Source: Xanthostigma xanthostigma (Eukaryota > Arthropoda > Insecta > Raphidioptera > Raphidiidae). From it: 64,000 nucleotides of DNA. Shown here piece by piece: positions 1 through 10,782 of the stretch. Location of the stretch: assembly GCA_963575645.1 (NCBI GenBank), contig OY754475.1, positions 17,832,509-17,896,508 on the forward strand, in the 5' to 3' direction. Each line of letters opens with the position of its first letter. The first letter of the stretch is position 1. Position numbers and translations under genes: made by a program. Under the pieces are notes generated by a model. The model did not search any database. It was not told where the DNA came from and saw nothing but the letters and a program-made list of their open reading frames with translations.

Positions 1-1332
1 ACTGGAAATTCTAGTAAATGTGAAGAAACAATCAAAAATAATTCTACAAATCGTAAAAAGCATAAAAAAGCAAATACATTTAAATGTGAAACTTGTAGTA
101 AATGTTTCTACAGTCGTGCTGCTTTGCATTATCATAAACAAACACATACGGGTGAAAAAAAGTATAAATGCGATGTTTGTACAAAATGCTTTATTACAGC
201 AAGCCAACTGAAGAGTCACAAGCGCATACATACTAGGGAAAAACCTTATCAGTGTGATCTTTGCAACGAACGTTTCTCCCATTTATCCAATTTAAAATCT
301 CACAAGTTACAACATACCGGTGAGAAACCTTATCTATGTGAAATTTGTAATAAGTGTTTCTCTTACTCATCCAATTTTAATATCCACAAGCGTATACATA
401 CAGGTGAGAAACCTTACCGATGTGACCTTTGTAATAAGTGTTTCTCTCAATCTGGCTATTTAATTAAACACAAGCGTATACATACAGGTGAGAAACCTTA
501 TCGATGTGACCTTTGTAATAAGTGTTTCTCTCACTCTGACACTTTAATTAAACACAAGCGTTTACATACAGGTGAGAAACCTTACCAGTGTGACCTTTGT
601 AATAAGTGTTTCTCTCACTCTGACACTTTAATTAAACACAAGTGTATACATACTGGTGAGAAACCTTATCGGTGTGACCTTTGTAATAAATGTTTCTCTC
701 AGAAATCCAATTTTAATACTCACAAGCGTTTACATACAGGTGAGAAACCTTATCAATGTGACCTTTGTAATAAGTGTTTCTCTCACTCTCTCACTTTATT
801 TAAACACAAGCGTATACATACTGGTGAGAAACCTTATCGATGTGATGTTTGTAATAAGTGTTTCTCTTGGCCATCCAATTTGAATGATCACAAGCGTTTA
901 CATACAGGTGAGAAACCTTATCAATGTGACCTTTGTAATAAGTGTTTCTCTCACTCTCACACTTTAATTAAACACAAGCGTATACATACTGGTGAGAAAC
1001 CTTATCGATGTGATGTTTGTAATAAGTGTTTCTCTTGGCCATCCAATTTGAATGATCACAAGCGTTTACATACAGGTGAGAAACCTTATCAATGTGACCT
1101 TTGTAATAAGTGTTTCTCTCACTCTCTCACTTTATTTAAACACAAGCGTATACATACTGGTGAGAAACCTTATCGATGTGATGTTTGTAATAAGTGTTTC
1201 TCTTGGTCATCCAATTTAATTGAACATAAACGGACACATACTAGTGAGAAACCTTATCAGTGTGACCTTTGTAATAAGCGTTTCTCTCGGTCTTTCGGTT
1301 TAAATCGACATAAGCGGTCGCACACTAAGTAG
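1..1332 (+). CDS. Tandem C2H2 zinc-finger protein, 3' part (5' end outside window)
   Basis: Frame 1 is open from the first base to TAG at 1330-1332, so the coding region begins upstream of the window; the first internal ATG (124) lies inside finger 1 and is not a credible start. I count 15 C2H2 fingers of 28 residues (84 bp), from about base 85, joined by TGEKPY linkers. Each has C-x2-C, a conserved Phe and Leu, and H-x3-H. Most carry an extra Cys two residues after the second zinc Cys (NKCFS). Fingers 9-10, 11-12 and 13-14 form a two-finger (168 bp) unit repeated three times with almost identical codons, which suggests recent tandem duplication. Such proteins usually bind DNA in the nucleus; no effector domain (ZAD, BTB, KRAB) is visible because the N terminus is missing. 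The protein ends two residues after the last finger. The target and biological role are unknown. Confidence 0.9.
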   Translation, partial: TGNSSKCEETIKNNSTNRKKHKKANTFKCETCSKCFYSRAALHYHKQTHTGEKKYKCDVCTKCFITASQLKSHKRIHTREKPYQCDLCNERFSHLSNLKSHKLQHTGEKPYLCEICNKCFSYSSNFNIHKRIHTGEKPYRCDLCNKCFSQSGYLIKHKRIHTGEKPYRCDLCNKCFSHSDTLIKHKRLHTGEKPYQCDLCNKCFSHSDTLIKHKCIHTGEKPYRCDLCNKCFSQKSNFNTHKRLHTGEKPYQCDLCNKCFSHSLTLFKHKRIHTGEKPYRCDVCNKCFSWPSNLNDHKRLHTGEKPYQCDLCNKCFSHSHTLIKHKRIHTGEKPYRCDVCNKCFSWPSNLNDHKRLHTGEKPYQCDLCNKCFSHSLTLFKHKRIHTGEKPYRCDVCNKCFSWSSNLIEHKRTHTSEKPYQCDLCNKRFSRSFGLNRHKRSHTK

Positions 1333-1725
1333 TGAGATGTTTACTTTGTAAAAACCGATCAAGTACGAGTCGATCTCGCACAGGAAGAGATCCGTACCAT
1401 CGTACAAGGTTTAACACTACATGGCGTAAGAACAATTAATTATTATTTGTTGTTTTACTTAAGAGTATATTGTCTAATATAGCATTAAGTAGTTATATTT
1501 TTTTAGACATTTGTATGTATTGCAGTCATTAAATTCGCTTAAAAACGCAAAAAAAACACGCCTCTTGTATGGGAACCTCCTTTAATTTTCATATTTATTA
1601 TAATTCTATTATTTGTTATTATAGCGACTATAAAAACACACTCTTCTTTCGAAATTTGCCGTCTTGGTTTTAGCAGGGAAGTAGTACGAATGCAAGGAGG
1701 TAGCACAAAGAAATTTTTCTTTAAT
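1333..1725. other. 3' flank of zinc-finger gene, no gene seen
   Basis: AT-rich sequence directly after the zinc-finger stop codon. It probably holds the 3' UTR, but I see no convincing AATAAA-type signal. From about 1660 it begins to resemble the repeat that follows (a GGCGGCCATTTTGAAATTCG-type motif). Confidence 0.5.
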
Positions 1726-1837
1726 TAGTATGGCGGCCATTTTGAAATTCGCCATCTTGTTTTTCTATCATTTACGTATATTTGTTAACAGGACTGAACA
1801 CGAATGCCTAATATCAGCTTAAACGGATTTTTTTAAA
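1726..1837 (+). repeat. Short repeat unit (about 115 bp), left copy, interrupted by foldback element
   Basis: The unit runs from a GGCGGCCATTTTGAAATTCG motif to CGGATTTTTTTAA. The next copy is at 3419-3535 and a third partial copy follows directly at 3536. The foldback element at 1838-3413 sits exactly at the junction between the first two units. Confidence 0.75.
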
Positions 1838-3413
1838 GGCCATAACGGAATAAGCATGGGTAAGGTGCCCCCGCACGGATTGGGTTAGTTTTTTTTTCAT
1901 TTATAGCGATTGATAAATATAAGATTTGGAAAATTTCAGCCCTAAAAAATCAACCCCTGGGGAGTGAGAATTAATTTTCGAAAAATCATAAAAAAAATCA
2001 TAACTTTTGAATAGCTGAACTGATTTTGATGAAAATTTAATATGATTTAGATATTACTACAGCGCATCTTAAGAAAAATTATCAGCTCGAAAAAAATATA
2101 TAACCTCAAAAAAAAAATTTCAGTTTTTATTTTTTTTTTTAATTATTTGCAATTTTGGTACAATCACCAAAATTTTTGTAAACATTTCTGAAACTACTCT
2201 ACGTAACGCATAATTTTTTCATAGCGAGATTCCGGGTGCGTCATGGTTAAAAAAATAAAAAAGTTTGAAAATATTTTTTTTTATATGTGTTATCATGGTA
2301 CAATTATAACAATTTTTGACGTGATAACGTCTTATAAATTGATGAAACACCAGCTGCACGCACCAAAAAGTGTAACGTTCCGAAAAGTGTAACGTTCCGA
2401 TTGATGAAACACCAGCTGCACGCACGAAAAAGTGTAACGTTCTGAAAAGTGTAACGTTCCGCCTGACCCTGTGCGTGCAAGCGAGAGCGCAGTAATGTAT
2501 TATTAAATATGATATTCGAGCGGAATACGTTATCACGTAAAACTATCGTCCGTAAACCGACTTTACAAACAACCAATTTTTTTGTAGGTTCGGGAATCTT
2601 TTTAACATAACATATTATTTTTTTCGGAATTTAAAAACACTAAAATGACTAATAGCAGTTAATTCGCCTCTTTACTTTTTTTTCCTTCAACTCATTCGTT
2701 GTTTCAGTTCTGTTCTTTTGACCTGAAGCGAATAAGAATAGAATAATCACTAGTATCAGAAAGAAGTAATAAGAAAGTTTTTGTACATAACGTTATCAGT
2801 TCATGCATGTTAAAAAGAAGCTATAAAAAAATATTTTCAAACATTTTTATTTTTTTGACCATGACGCACCCGGAAACTCGTTATGAAAAAATTATATGTT
2901 ATGTTAAACAGATTCCCGAACCTACAAAAAAATTGTTGTAATTGTATCATGATCATAACCTATAAAAAAAATATTTTCAAACTTTTTTATTTTTTTGACC
3001 ATGACGCACCCTGAAACTCGTTATGAAAAAATTATATGTTACGTAGAGTAGTTTCATAAATTTTTACAAAAATTTTGGTGATTGTACCAAAATCGCAAAT
3101 AATTAAAAAAAAAAATTAAAAACTTGAATTATTTTTTTTTTGAGGTTATATATTTTTTTTCGAGCTGATAATTTTTCTTATGATGCGCTGTAGTAATATC
3201 TAAATCATATTAAATTTTCATCGAAATCAGTTCAGCTATTCAAAAGTTATGATTTTTTTAAGATTTTTCAAAAATTAATTCTCACTCCCCAGGGGTTGAT
3301 TTTTTAGGGCTGAAATTTTCCAAATATTAATCATTTATCAATCGCTATAAATGAAAAAAAAACTAACCCAATTCGTGCGGGACCATCTTACCCATACTTA
3401 TTCCGCTATGGCC
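1838..3413. mobile_element. Foldback DNA element with about 480-bp inverted arms
   Basis: The left arm (about 1838-2316) and right arm (about 2928-3413) are reverse complements with scattered differences; the outer ends read AGGCCATAACGGAATAAG on one side and its near complement on the other. No transposase is visible, so this is non-autonomous. The centre holds a second repeat (2317-2575). The flanks match the junction of adjacent 115-bp repeat units at 3530-3540, which gives the empty site; I see no obvious target duplication. The superfamily is not assigned. Confidence 0.8.
2317..2575. repeat. Nested repeat with ACGTGATAACGT ends and a 62-bp tandem duplication
   Basis: It starts GACGTGATAACGTCTTATAA and ends ACGTTATCACGTAAAAC, so the ends are a short inverted repeat. 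Bases 2338-2399 are duplicated at 2400-2461 (GTGTAACGTTCCG motifs). A related copy is at about 25158-25760, inside another inverted-repeat element. Confidence 0.65.
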
Positions 3414-3416
3414 TTT

Positions 3417-3722
3417 GTGTGGCGGCCATTTTGAAATTCGCCATCTTATTTTCATTCATTTTCGTATATTTGTTAATAGGACTGAACACGAATGCCTAAT
3501 ATCAGCTTAAGCGGATTTTTTTAATTTGTGTGGCGACCATTTTGAAATTCGCGAACTTGGTTATCATTATATAATGTTGTTATAGCGGCAATTGAAATAC
3601 TCCGAAAATTTCAACTCTCTACCTATTACTGTTCATGAGATATAGCCCGCTGACAGACAGACAGACGGACGGACGGACAGCGGAGGCTTAGTAATAGTAA
3701 TAGGGTACGGAACCCTAAAGAG
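3417..3722 (+). repeat. Repeat units followed by LINE-like 3' tail
   Basis: It contains the second and third copies of the 115-bp unit, then a segment with GACAGACAGACAGACGGACGG and a final GGGTACGGAACCCTAAAG. That ending resembles the 3' UTR of RTE-like insect LINEs. No coding part is present, so this is a 3' remnant. Confidence 0.55.
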
Positions 3723-3730
3723 AGACAGGA

Positions 3731-4174
3731 CTTACAGCGAGCGGGGTGGCGTAGCGGTGAGGGCACTAGACTCGCATTCGGGAGGTACCGGGTTCGAATC
3801 CCGGCGGGGGCAGATGTGACTGGGACTTTTTCCTACTGCCTCTCGCCGAGAAACGGTAATTCCTGTACCGGCCATTTTGTTGAGGTTTTCCATGGTTTCC
3901 CCCAATAATTCCAGATAAATATCGAGATGGTTCCTTATATATACAAGGCCATGGCCGATTACCTGTCAAACTCCCAAACTCAAAATTTGCCTACCTTATC
4001 CTAATTTCCTAAAAATTTCTCCATTCGCCCATTGCTATTAAATAAGTTGAAGTTTAAAAATTGTAGAAAATAACGGGAAGTGTGGTAGAAAAAAAATAGT
4101 AATGGTGCGAATGGCGTCTGTTATGACAAAGTCGAGAAACGGACCTTAAACGCATTATTATTATATTATATTTC
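3731..4174 (+). mobile_element. tRNA-derived SINE, near full length
   Basis: The head (about 3735-3812) has a Pol III A box (TGGCGTAGCGG) and B box (GGTTCGAATCC) in tRNA-like spacing. It is followed by a body with no tRNA similarity and an ATT-rich tail near 4156-4175. A second copy without the head lies on the minus strand at 49869-50172, which confirms a dispersed family. SINEs are transcribed from the internal promoter and mobilised by a LINE. Confidence 0.8.
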
Positions 4175-4344
4175 TGTCGCCATTCTCTAACATCAATTCC
4201 GTGCCAACAAAAATCTGTTGTGTGCCATAGATTCGCCATCCCTGGTCTATGGGCCTATACACGACTTAATCCGGCCCTGCATCCGATCTGGCAACGCCGA
4301 CAACGGCAGCTAATGTCAATTCTCGTATGCCTCTGTGAATGACT

Positions 4345-5236
4345 TTAAGGACGTAATCCTATGTTCAGGCTCGTTTTCAACCGTTATTTCAGAATTTTTT
4401 TTTAATATCAAAATAATGTACGATGTTTTCAATTTTGTTACATGTTTTTACTGACATCGTAAACTAAGAAAAAAAATTTTTTTTTGCTTAATTTTACGCC
4501 ATTTTATAATTGTTTTTTTAACCTAAAGTAGACAACTTTAAATGGAGGTGGGTGAGTAGCGCGGGTGATAACGTCACTTGGAGTCATCTGAATTATAAAA
4601 ATTAAATTGGTTATTGTTTCGTAGGCTTGCGGCTCTATCCCGTACTAGAAATAAACATTTTTATTGATAAATAACAAAATGGCGGGTTTTAGAAAAAAAA
4701 CAACGAGAAAATCGTGATTTTTTCGTTGAAAATCGGTTAAAAAAAATAGAAATAATTTTTATAATTAAGTAATTCTAGTACCGGACGGAGCTATTGTTGT
4801 GTAGAATACCCTGTGCAAAACTGAAAGCAATCGGTTGTATACAATTGTTTCAATCACCCGCGCCGCTTAGAAAAACGTAGTTTTGAGAAAAACGCGTTTA
4901 AAGTTTTAATTTCAGATATCTTACAAAAAAATAAAAATGAATATTTACACTAATCAGCTATGCCTGGTGTATAATAGTAAACCTTCCGTTTCTTCAAAGG
5001 CATCATTTTCTGCTAATTTGTTTGCTCTACTCTGCGAAAGTATAAGGGTAACGTGATAACAATTGAGGTAAGAGTCTTACCGTAAGACCGTTGCTGCTCT
5101 CGACTATATGCTGTAGCTTTGTAAATATTTAATATTTCGGTCTAAAATTTTTACAGTATTTTCTCAATATAATACTTACTAAAAATGTAAAAAAAAATTG
5201 TTTTTACAAAACCCGAACACCAGACTACGTCCTTAA
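4345..5236. mobile_element. TTAA-flanked non-autonomous element (piggyBac-like)
   Basis: TTAA occurs at 4345-4348 and 5233-5236. Immediately inside are imperfect inverted repeats starting GGACGTARTC and continuing about 20 bp (TGTTCRGG). The 884-bp interior (4349-5232) has no long ORF. A TTAA target duplication is characteristic of piggyBac (also Kolobok); the assignment rests on that and on the inverted ends only. Confidence 0.75.
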
Positions 5237-5406
5237 GGGTCAATGACGAACGATCTTGCGCAATGCTTCGGAACTGTATCAATGGAAGTTGCGCCTACTC
5301 CTGCGCTTTAGCGTTGCCAATCGGCGTGTACCAATGAAGGCCGATTCACACACACGCGCTTTCCGCTATATTATTAAATTTTCACATTTGATTTATAACG
5401 ACTAAA

Positions 5407-6279
5407 TTAAGGTAAAAGCCGCTGCACGCGAGGCTAGAAACGCTATTAGACTCCTTGCTAGATTTGCCTACTAGTTTTCTAGAGTAGGCGACTGCCTAGG
5501 GGCCCCGCATCGACCAGGGGCCCGTGCGCGCACCAAGAAAAAAAACTTTTCATTGAACGAAAATTTTAATTGAAAATTTGTATGAAATTTCCCAACAACA
5601 ATATTATTTTTCTTTCGTTGTTTATTGTAATTTATTGCATTTAACGAGATAAAATTTAAAATAACTACGTCACGTCTCATTTCTCTTTCCTGACCCATCA
5701 AAAAATCTGGATCATCAATTATCTATAACCTATTCATTAAGACCATTTCAATAAAGCTAACGAGTCAGGTAAGGCGATGCTGCAGCATCTATACTACTCA
5801 AAGTAATCATGTTGTTACAATATCACATAAGACATTAAAAGTAGCAGGATGCCTGGAGCCGATCATCTGGAAGTTACTCACATCCCTACATCAACTTGAA
5901 AAGACCTAGGGGCCCGGACATGGTTAATCCGGTCCTGCACGCGAGACGTCTTTCAAGTTACTTTGTGAATAAATCCGGTGAGCGTAATGACAGTTCAAAT
6001 ATAAACACGGAGCAAAATATATCTGTTGTCTGACTCTGAGCAGAATGACGCCATGTTGGTTTGTGGACGCTTGTTCAAGTCGCTCACGTGACAAGATTCT
6101 GCTTCTTGCTCATACCTAGTAGCGGACCTAGCAAGGAAAATAGCCCCTGTTCTAATTTTAAAACCTATCTTGTGAGCTGGCAGGCGAGCCCGCAGTGACG
6201 TCATTTTCAGCTTCGTACCCAGCCTACCGGCCAGCAGAACTCCAAGCAGTGTTTCTAGCCTCGTGTGCAGCGGTCTTAA
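5407..6279. mobile_element. Composite TTAA-flanked element with CTGCACGCGAG inverted ends
   Basis: TTAA is present at 5407-5410 and 6276-6279, and inside each lies GCTGCACRCGAGGCTAGAAAC in opposite orientation. A third TTAA (5924-5927) precedes a further TIR-like segment (CCTGCACGCGAGACGTC). The 5928-6275 part matches 23371-23765 in reverse. The 5432-5936 part has GGGGCCC motifs typical of some hAT ends, and CACGCGAG occurs on both of its sides (5424-5431 and 5937-5944), so a hAT insertion is possible. No transposase is visible. Confidence 0.55.
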
Positions 6280-6483
6280 GAGAAACATTATGTTAAAACG
6301 AGATACAGCGAATTTTAACAGTCACACGACTCATAAAATCATTGCGTACAAGAAGCATAGATACTACATTTTTTCAAATATTTGAAGAATTCTATTTAGA
6401 CGTTAATCAAAGATTTGAATACTACATTTTTACCTCCTATAAAAATGATAATTTCACATCGCAATAAGTATGTATATAATAAA
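6280..6483. other. Penelope-type scrap and left part of Helitron split by the gypsy element
   Basis: Bases 6371-6440 (GACGTTAATCAAAGATTTGAA) match a segment near 29280, probably Penelope-type debris. The last bases before the LTR (TATATAATAAA) join with AAGAGGTAAAGTTTG after 12251 to make a typical insect Helitron 5' end. Confidence 0.5.
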
Positions 6484-6668
6484 TGTTACAATGTTCAATT
6501 TATACCAAAAGAATTTATTTCATATCAAAATTAAATATCAAGTTTACTGTTCGAAATCTGTATCTTTATTAACTCAAAAATTATTCTCTTTTACATTAGA
6601 AATCGTATTACATAATATAATTTATAAATTGTATAACTAAAACTAATTATAAAGACGGATACACAACA
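6484..6668 (-). repeat. 3' LTR of gypsy-type element
   Basis: It begins TGTTAC and ends CACAACA on the plus strand. It matches 12062-12246 over its full length except for one C/T difference. Confidence 0.93.
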
Positions 6669-6682
6669 TCTCCCTCCTTAAG
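6669..6682 (-). promoter_or_regulatory. Polypurine tract
   Basis: On the element strand the sequence next to the 3' LTR reads AAGGAGGGAGA. This purine run is in the correct position to prime plus-strand synthesis. Confidence 0.8.
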
Positions 6683-6764
6683 TAAATAAAACAAAATTAT
6701 ATTCTGAAAATACACCAACTATTCCAACGTAATAATTTTTTTTTTATTACAAAATATAAATTTA

Positions 6765-8054
6765 TTATATTGGCCTAAACCAATTAGGTTGCTTACGCGG
6801 CCTTGTAGATCGTCTGGGAATATCTATTTCCTGTGCTGGAAGTAGATGTTCTGAATGATCGTTTAGCAAACTACCATAAACATCAGGTTTGTTATAGTAT
6901 TTTCTTAGCTGATTTGTGTGAGCTAATTTAATAAAATTATTAACGTTTATTAAATATACATGTTTACTTTTCTTTTTTATAATTAATGCTTTAATCCATT
7001 TAATATAATTATTGAAATTACTTTTATACCAAACCGTCTCATTTTCATTGTAACCTATGATGTCTTTATCATTATTAATATCATCATTTTTATTTGGTTT
7101 AACTATAGGTAGTGGTTTTGTTTTTTCTTTAAATTTTACTGGATTAGCACTTACTTTTTTTTGTTTATTAATTTTAATCAAATCAAGAGATATCCTAGGT
7201 TTAAATGAAAACATTTGATGAGATGGAATGATATTATTTTCTGTATGTGGTAAATTTCTGTAATTATAAAGAAACTTATTTATTTCCTCAGTTAAATTAA
7301 ATCTTTTGTTTTTATTATCAATTATAATTTTTTTTAAAACCGACTTAGTTGTTTGAACAGCTCTTTCGACAATTCCGTTACTTGGTGCGTGATAAGGCGG
7401 ACTGTGCGTAAGACGTATTCCTTTTTTACGGCAATACTCTTGGAATAAATAACTCCCAAAAGGTGGACCATTATCACACACACATTCGTTACAGTAACCG
7501 AATATTTGAAATATAGCTTCCAATTCATAAATTAAATTATATGCGTTTGAAGATTTAATTTCCTTTATTTCTAACCATCGAGTAAAACAATCAATCATTA
7601 TTAAGAATTGTTTACCGTTAAAATAAAAGAAATCCAAATGCACTCGTTCAAATGGGTAGCTTACTTTAGACCAAGAACCATAATGTTTTTTTGTTGAATC
7701 TTTGTGAGTAGTTTGACAACTTTCACACGCTTTAACATATAGTTCAATATCTTTATTAATATTTTCCCAATAAACATATTGTCGTGCTATTTGTTTCATT
7801 TTAACAGTTCCAACATGATTCATGTGTAACAAATTTAAAACTTCAGGTATTAATTTATCTGGTATTATCACTCTGGAAATATAAAGAATACAACCCTGTT
7901 CTATGCTCAGATCTTAACTTTTTGAATAATAATTTTTATAAATTTTAGGAATGTTTACCTGCCACCCTTTTAAAATAAAATTATATAATTCTTTTAAATA
8001 TAAATCATTTTGAGTTTCTATACTAATTAAGGATGTGTATAAGGTCAAATTGTG
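6765..8054 (-). pseudogene. Integrase region of gypsy pol
   Basis: The open part (6765-7871, 368 codons) begins in the zinc-binding region: H-x3-H in LLHMNHVGTVKM, then C-x2-C in CESCQ. It continues with the catalytic core: DFFYF (first Asp), DNGPPFGS (second Asp) and the NGIVER Glu. The C-terminal part is basic and ends in RPRKQPNWFRPI, as is usual for this family. Upstream, reading continues in frame to about 8054 (KGWQ, then IEQGCILYISRVIIP), broken by one TAA near 7915. Integrase inserts the cDNA into the host genome; the core residues look intact but the reading frame is not. Confidence 0.88.
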
Positions 8055-8059
8055 TAGTA

Positions 8060-9100
8060 CATCTAATTAAATTTTCAAAATCATAAATATATAAAAATTT
8101 TCATTTGCGAAGACTTTGTGTTAATTTTAATCATTTTTTATGGTAGATTTTCTAAAAATTTTCCTATAATTAAATATTATGAACAAATATTTAACATTTA
8201 ATTTGACTACTGTGACTTTAGTCAAAAACAATCAGGCAACATGGCTGTTCACGTGGTCTTCTGACACTCGGAAACATAACGTGGAGATAGAATTTCTGAC
8301 CTCAAAAATTTGAAGCTATGGATACTATAAAAATAATAATAAATAAAAATGTCAAATCAAAATTCAAAGAAAGTTTTTTTATTATGAATTATTATCAAGC
8401 AATCAAAGTGGTGATTAAGAAATCAATTATCATTACGCAAAGTAATAAACTGATACATAAAGTCAGTAATTAAAGTTTACTTTTGGCAGATTTTTGTTAA
8501 AGCAAAGTTTTTTTCAAATTAATTGCAGATAATCTGTACGAACATTTTAGTTTTCCAAACAAAAATAAATATCTCAAATCTTTTACATACTTTTGTTACA
8601 TTACAGCGTTTATCCGACATATAAACGCATTTTGTGTTCTAAATGCACATAAATCTCAAAAATGACAGGTCCAGAATAATATTGACAGTTGGTTCACGTG
8701 ATATGACATTTCATAAATGCGATTTTTATTATCAACATGCAGGAACGCGACGTTGCCTCATTGTCTCATTACATCCGCCATTAATTAAGATTAAGATTCG
8801 GAGAATTGATTTCATCACTTTCAAAATAAAATATTTCCGTGAAATTGCCGGTAACCCCACGTTTTTTTGGGCTTGAAAAATCGCAAATTGTACAAAGAAA
8901 CTGATAATAAGTTTTTGAATCATAAATCATTGAAATAAAATGATAAATGTTTTAATCTTCTCAAAATTTTCAACACTTCCGGTAGAAATAACATTGAGTG
9001 AATGGTGATTTTAAAATGAATTTTTTCATAAATAAGGTCGGTAAGGTATCTATTTTTTGGTTTTAATCGATGCAGGAGGTCTAATTCTATAACACATTTT
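8060..9100. mobile_element. About 1-kb insertion between RNase H and integrase
   Basis: The polyprotein similarity stops near 9105 and resumes near 8054. The intervening DNA is AT-rich, with no recognisable domain in any frame. I could not find convincing inverted ends or a target duplication, so it is an unidentified insertion. The 77-codon plus-strand frame at 8643-8876 has no recognisable content. Confidence 0.5.
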
Positions 9101-9104
9101 AAAT

Positions 9105-9970
9105 TTAGGCAAAAATCTTTGAATTCAAAAATGTTATATACATCCTTAAATCCAAATTTAATATTAAATCTGATTCTACCGTGTTAACAGAATTAATTGT
9201 ACTCAATCTTTCTTCCATAATGTCATCATCTGAATGTTGAGCTGATATAGGCAAACGCGACAAACAGTCTACATGACTAATACATGTACCCTTGCGATAT
9301 TTTAAAGTATAATCAAAGATTGATAAGCGAATTAAATATCTTTGCAGTCTGTTCGCAATAACAGGTGGTTCCCCTTTCTTCAAGTTAAGTATGCCTTCTA
9401 AAGGCTTATGATCGCTGTATATAGTAACGTGGTGCCCAAATACGTATTTATAGAATTTTTCCATAGCAAAAACTATAGCTAACGCCTCGCGATGTAAAAT
9501 AGGGTATTTCTGTTCTGTTTGAGAAAGAGTACGCGAAATAAAAAATACTGGCTTTTCTACATTATCTATAATGTGACATAAAATTCCCGCAATACCTTCA
9601 TTACTAGCGTCACAAATTACAACTATTGGCTTTTTCGGATCGAAATGTTCTAACATTTTATTTTGTAAGATTTCTTTTTTGCATTTTTCAAATGACTGTT
9701 TACAATTCTCATCCCAATTCCAAATCGCGTCTTTTCTTAAAAGTTTATAAAATGGCTGTAATTTAGAATTCAAATAGGGTATGAATTTAGAATAGTAATT
9801 AATTAAACCGACAAATGATTTTAATTGTGTTGGGTTTTTCGGTTGGGGCGCTTCTACAATTGCTTTTATTTTCTCTTGGTTAGGAGAAATCCCCTTTTAT
9901 GAAATTTCATGTCCTAAATATGTGACTTTTTCAACAAAAAATTTGCATTTATCCCAATTTACTTTTACAT
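9105..9970 (-). pseudogene. RT thumb/connection and RNase H of gypsy pol
   Basis: The 9105-9773 frame contains the RNase H core: VICDASNEGIAG (first Asp), REALAIVFAMEKF (Glu), YSDHKPL (second Asp) and the HVDCLSR end. Between 9774 and 9970 translation continues (VNWDKCKFF, YLGHEIS, FVGLINYYSKFIP), but it is shifted in frame from the upstream RT and has a TAA in place of a sense codon near 9898. RNase H degrades the RNA template during reverse transcription. Confidence 0.88.
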
Positions 9971-10782
9971 TATAGGTACTTTAACAACCTGTCCAGTACT
10001 GTACATAATTTATCATTTAATTTTTCTAATGAAATATCTCCTATTAAGATATCGTCAATATAACAAAAAACTTTATCCATTCCTTTTAAGATGATATCCA
10101 TAATTGATTGAAAGATTGACGCTGCTGATTTAACACCAAATGGCAATCTACAATATGAAAACAAACCCTTATGCGTATTTATCGTTAACAACTCTTTAGC
10201 ACTCTTTGATAATTGCAACTGCTGATAAGCTCCCTTGAGATCCAAAACGCAAAAATATTTAACACCTACTAGACTTGCAAGAACTTCGTCAATAACAGGT
10301 AACGGATAGTGTTCCATTTTTATAAATTTATTGATTGTAACCGAACAATCCACACAAATACGAATTCCCGTTTGACCTTTTGGTACAACTACAATGGGAG
10401 ACGCCCAATCTGATCTCGAAATAGGTTCAAGTATACCTTCAGTGCACAAATTTTCAATTTCTAATGCTACTTTATTTCTTAAATAAAATGGTAGTGTGTA
10501 AGCTTTATAAAATACAGGTTTTGCATTCTCATTTAAATGAATATCGATTGTAAACTCTTTAATAGGGCATTTTAAATTGTTACCAAACAAAGATTTATAA
10601 TTATTTTTAATTTTATTCAAAAACGCTTGTGTAGTGACTTCAACAGAATTTAAATTATTGATCAAACATAATTTACGCCAATTAGGATACAATACGTCCA
10701 GCCAATCACGTCCCAATAACGGATAAAACATTTTCGCAGTTTGAATTATTATCAAATTTAAAATGTAAATCTTATTTTTATG
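9970..10782 (-). pseudogene. Protease end and reverse transcriptase of gypsy pol
   Basis: The frame contains LLGRDWLD (end of protease), WASPIVVVPKG, FCVLDLKGAYQQL (catalytic Asp), LPFGVKSA and the polymerase motif YIDD. It ends at a stop where the sequence should continue (KY then NVKVNWDK), which shows a one-base frame break near 9975. Upstream it can be read to about 10782 as KIYILNLIIIQT, one base back from the gag-protease frame. Confidence 0.9.

Noticed and set aside
3766..3969. 67-codon minus-strand frame with PPGFEPGTSRM
   Set aside because: That peptide is the usual translation of a tRNA B box; it lies in the SINE head.
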